39,060 nucleotides of DNA from assembly GCA_038064775.1 (NCBI GenBank), contig JBBTSG010000020.1:1-39060 (forward strand). The letters are read 5' to 3'. Source of the stretch: JBBTSG01 sp038064775. GTDB taxonomy: Bacteria > Patescibacteriota > Minisyncoccia > UBA6257 > GWB1-50-10. A program made the translations under genes and the position numbers. Below are positions 37,753 through 39,060 of the stretch, one piece after another. The first letter of the stretch is position 1, and each line of letters starts with the position of its first letter. Under the pieces are notes generated by a model. That model had not been told where the DNA came from and ran no database searches. It worked only from the letters and a program-made list of their open reading frames with translations.

Positions 37753-38985
37753 ATGGACGGCTTGAACTCTTTAGCAAAAATTTTAAGGGTGGACGAGACA
37801 TTTCTTGAAAAACTGGATAGAGAAATGGCGAAGCGTTGCGGAAAAACTGGCGTGCTAGAGAAAATAGCGGCAGCGAATATAGAAATTATCAATCAAGCTC
37901 TCAATCTTTTAAACAGCGCCAATCGATCAGCGGATCACGTGCGAAGCATTTTAAGGCAGACAATTTTAAACCACGAAAAGCATTTAATGACTTTTGTAGA
38001 TAAAATGCCAGGGAAAACCGAATTTGATAAAGCCGCAAAACTGGTTAAAAAAATCGCGAAGATTGACAAGGGATTTTTTCTGAAAAAAAAACTAGCTCAA
38101 CAAATTTTAGAAAAAAGCAAACCCGCCGAATTATTTAAATATTTGAAAGTCAAAACTTTGGCAGAAGCTTTGAAAACGCATGATGTCACCGAACTTTTTA
38201 GCGCTTTGCGTTTTACCGAATCCGAAGAATGGATGCATAAAACATTTGAGACGGCTTATAGTAATTTTGGAGCAAATGATTTTGAAGAACGAGAAATAGA
38301 AATAAAAGTGTTAGGGCCGGAATGGAAAAATGTTTCGGAAAAATTTGTGGCAAAGAAACACCATAACGTGAGCCATCTAAAGGAATTTGGCGTTATTTTC
38401 CTTAACCCGATTAGCGAAAACATTCCTGGCAAGTTTCTTAGGGACTTTGCTTTGCTTTTGCATTATTTCCACGAAATCGAATTTTATTCCAAATTATTTG
38501 GGCATTATTCGGCAAAACCGGACTTTGCCGAAAAATTAAAAATGTTTTTGCGGGGCGATGTGCCGGATATTTATAAAACAGAAGCCGGCGAATGGTTAAT
38601 CGTCCAACGCTATTTGGCGAAAATAAACCCATCTGACGCCCGTCTTTTCTTACCGCGCGTAAATCCGGAATCAATGCATTGGGCGAGAGGCGAACGGGAT
38701 TTAACAAGTTTTCAAGCGCCCGAAGCCAATCTCGATTTAAAACTCTGGCATAATTTGGATTGGGTAGGTTGCGTTTTTGCCGATAGCAACGAAGAAATAG
38801 TGAGTTTTGATTTGGAAGACAACGCAATGTCTTTAGTTTCTTTTATGGAGGGCAAGAACGAATCGTTCAATTATCATCAGCGAGAAAGCATGTGGACGAA
38901 AATTTTTGAGGAATATGTCGGCGGCGAAGAAAAAATGGAGCGTATTTTAATAGAAAATTTTGATAAAGGCGTTGTTAGGTTTTAA
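37753..38985 (+). CDS. Unknown 410-aa protein in the carbon-metabolism run
   Basis: 410 aa, soluble. The N-terminal 150 residues are helical and lysine-rich (IIQAA-type helices, KKIAKIDKGFFLKKKLAQQI). The second half is mixed alpha/beta with aromatic and acidic clusters (LLHYFHEIEFYSKLFGHYS, GEWLIVQRYLAKINPSDARL, LWHNLDWVGCVFADSNEEIV). I recognise no domain or catalytic motif. It lies 5 nt after the PfkB kinase and 9 nt before class II aldolase, so a role linked to sugar-phosphate metabolism or its control is a guess from position. Confidence 0.75.
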   Translation: MDGLNSLAKILRVDETFLEKLDREMAKRCGKTGVLEKIAAANIEIINQALNLLNSANRSADHVRSILRQTILNHEKHLMTFVDKMPGKTEFDKAAKLVKKIAKIDKGFFLKKKLAQQILEKSKPAELFKYLKVKTLAEALKTHDVTELFSALRFTESEEWMHKTFETAYSNFGANDFEEREIEIKVLGPEWKNVSEKFVAKKHHNVSHLKEFGVIFLNPISENIPGKFLRDFALLLHYFHEIEFYSKLFGHYSAKPDFAEKLKMFLRGDVPDIYKTEAGEWLIVQRYLAKINPSDARLFLPRVNPESMHWARGERDLTSFQAPEANLDLKLWHNLDWVGCVFADSNEEIVSFDLEDNAMSLVSFMEGKNESFNYHQRESMWTKIFEEYVGGEEKMERILIENFDKGVVRF

Positions 38986-38994
38986 GATAAAGCT

Positions 38995-39060
38995 ATGGAT
39001 TTATTAAGCATTATTAAAAAAGCGGAAAAAGCGAAAGTGGCAATCGGGCATTTTAATTTT
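38995..39060 (+). CDS. fba: Class II fructose-bisphosphate aldolase (5' end only)
   Basis: 22 codons reach the window edge: MDLLSIIKKAEKAKVAIGHF then N-F. The 'A-I-G-H-F-N' segment is the usual start of class II (zinc) aldolases. Identification rests on this short motif and the surrounding carbon-metabolism genes. ATG 38995 follows the previous stop by 9 nt. Confidence 0.7.
   Translation, partial: MDLLSIIKKAEKAKVAIGHFNF

Overview
The window looks like a chromosomal segment of a Patescibacteria/CPR bacterium, most likely a Parcubacteria-type lineage. The case rests on a compact, moderately AT-rich layout, a short UvrA (about 840 aa), a UvrC that stops after the RNase H-like domain (409 aa), and a split transketolase. 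It also rests on several families I know mainly as uncharacterised CPR proteins, on very short or absent 5' leaders, and on palindromic elements read in frame inside core genes. This assignment is inference; there is no rRNA here.

Layout. Positions 1-1489 hold the end of a diversity-generating retroelement (DGR1): a template-repeat-like tail, a convergent avd-type gene and a DGR reverse transcriptase (RT). uvrB follows, then a secreted/envelope block (3679-8975). That block has a possible beta-barrel protein, a single-pass proline-rich protein, a fibronectin-III protein ending in a type IX secretion sorting signal, and a surface protein with FN3-like and cohesin-like domains. ispH and uvrA come next. 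Positions 12730-15342 hold a complete second retroelement (DGR2): promoter, target gene with a C-terminal variable repeat (VR), hairpin, template repeat (TR), terminator, avd on the minus strand, and RT. uvrC follows immediately.

Positions 16611-24334 hold a small unknown gene, a GlcD-like FAD oxidase, tgt, an M23 peptidase, a tail-anchored unknown protein and secD-secF. Positions 24391-30852 hold a sigma-region-4/HARE-type regulator, a membrane protein plus VirD4-like ATPase cluster, and a 37-cysteine zinc-ribbon protein. An RNA region (30904-31220) precedes a SpoU methyltransferase, a DUF192 protein and a carbon-metabolism run: gap, rpiB, rpe, tktN, a small membrane protein, tktC, a PfkB-family kinase, an unknown protein, and the start of class II fba at the right edge.

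How it works together. The strongest system is DGR2. By my count its TR and VR differ at 17 positions over 112 nt, and every difference lies at a template adenine, the signature of adenine-specific mutagenic retrohoming into the 3' end of a target gene. DGR1 repeats the same architecture at the left edge with its target outside the window. Each RT sits directly upstream of a nucleotide-excision-repair gene (uvrB, uvrC). In DGR2 a run of seven G lies where avd and RT overlap head to head; removing one G would give both genes ATG starts in frame. At the right, the carbon genes make up the lower-glycolysis and non-oxidative pentose-phosphate core typical of reduced genomes. Many housekeeping genes start 6-7 nt after a -10 box, implying leaderless mRNAs, while the secreted proteins, ispH and the DGR target have Shine-Dalgarno leaders.
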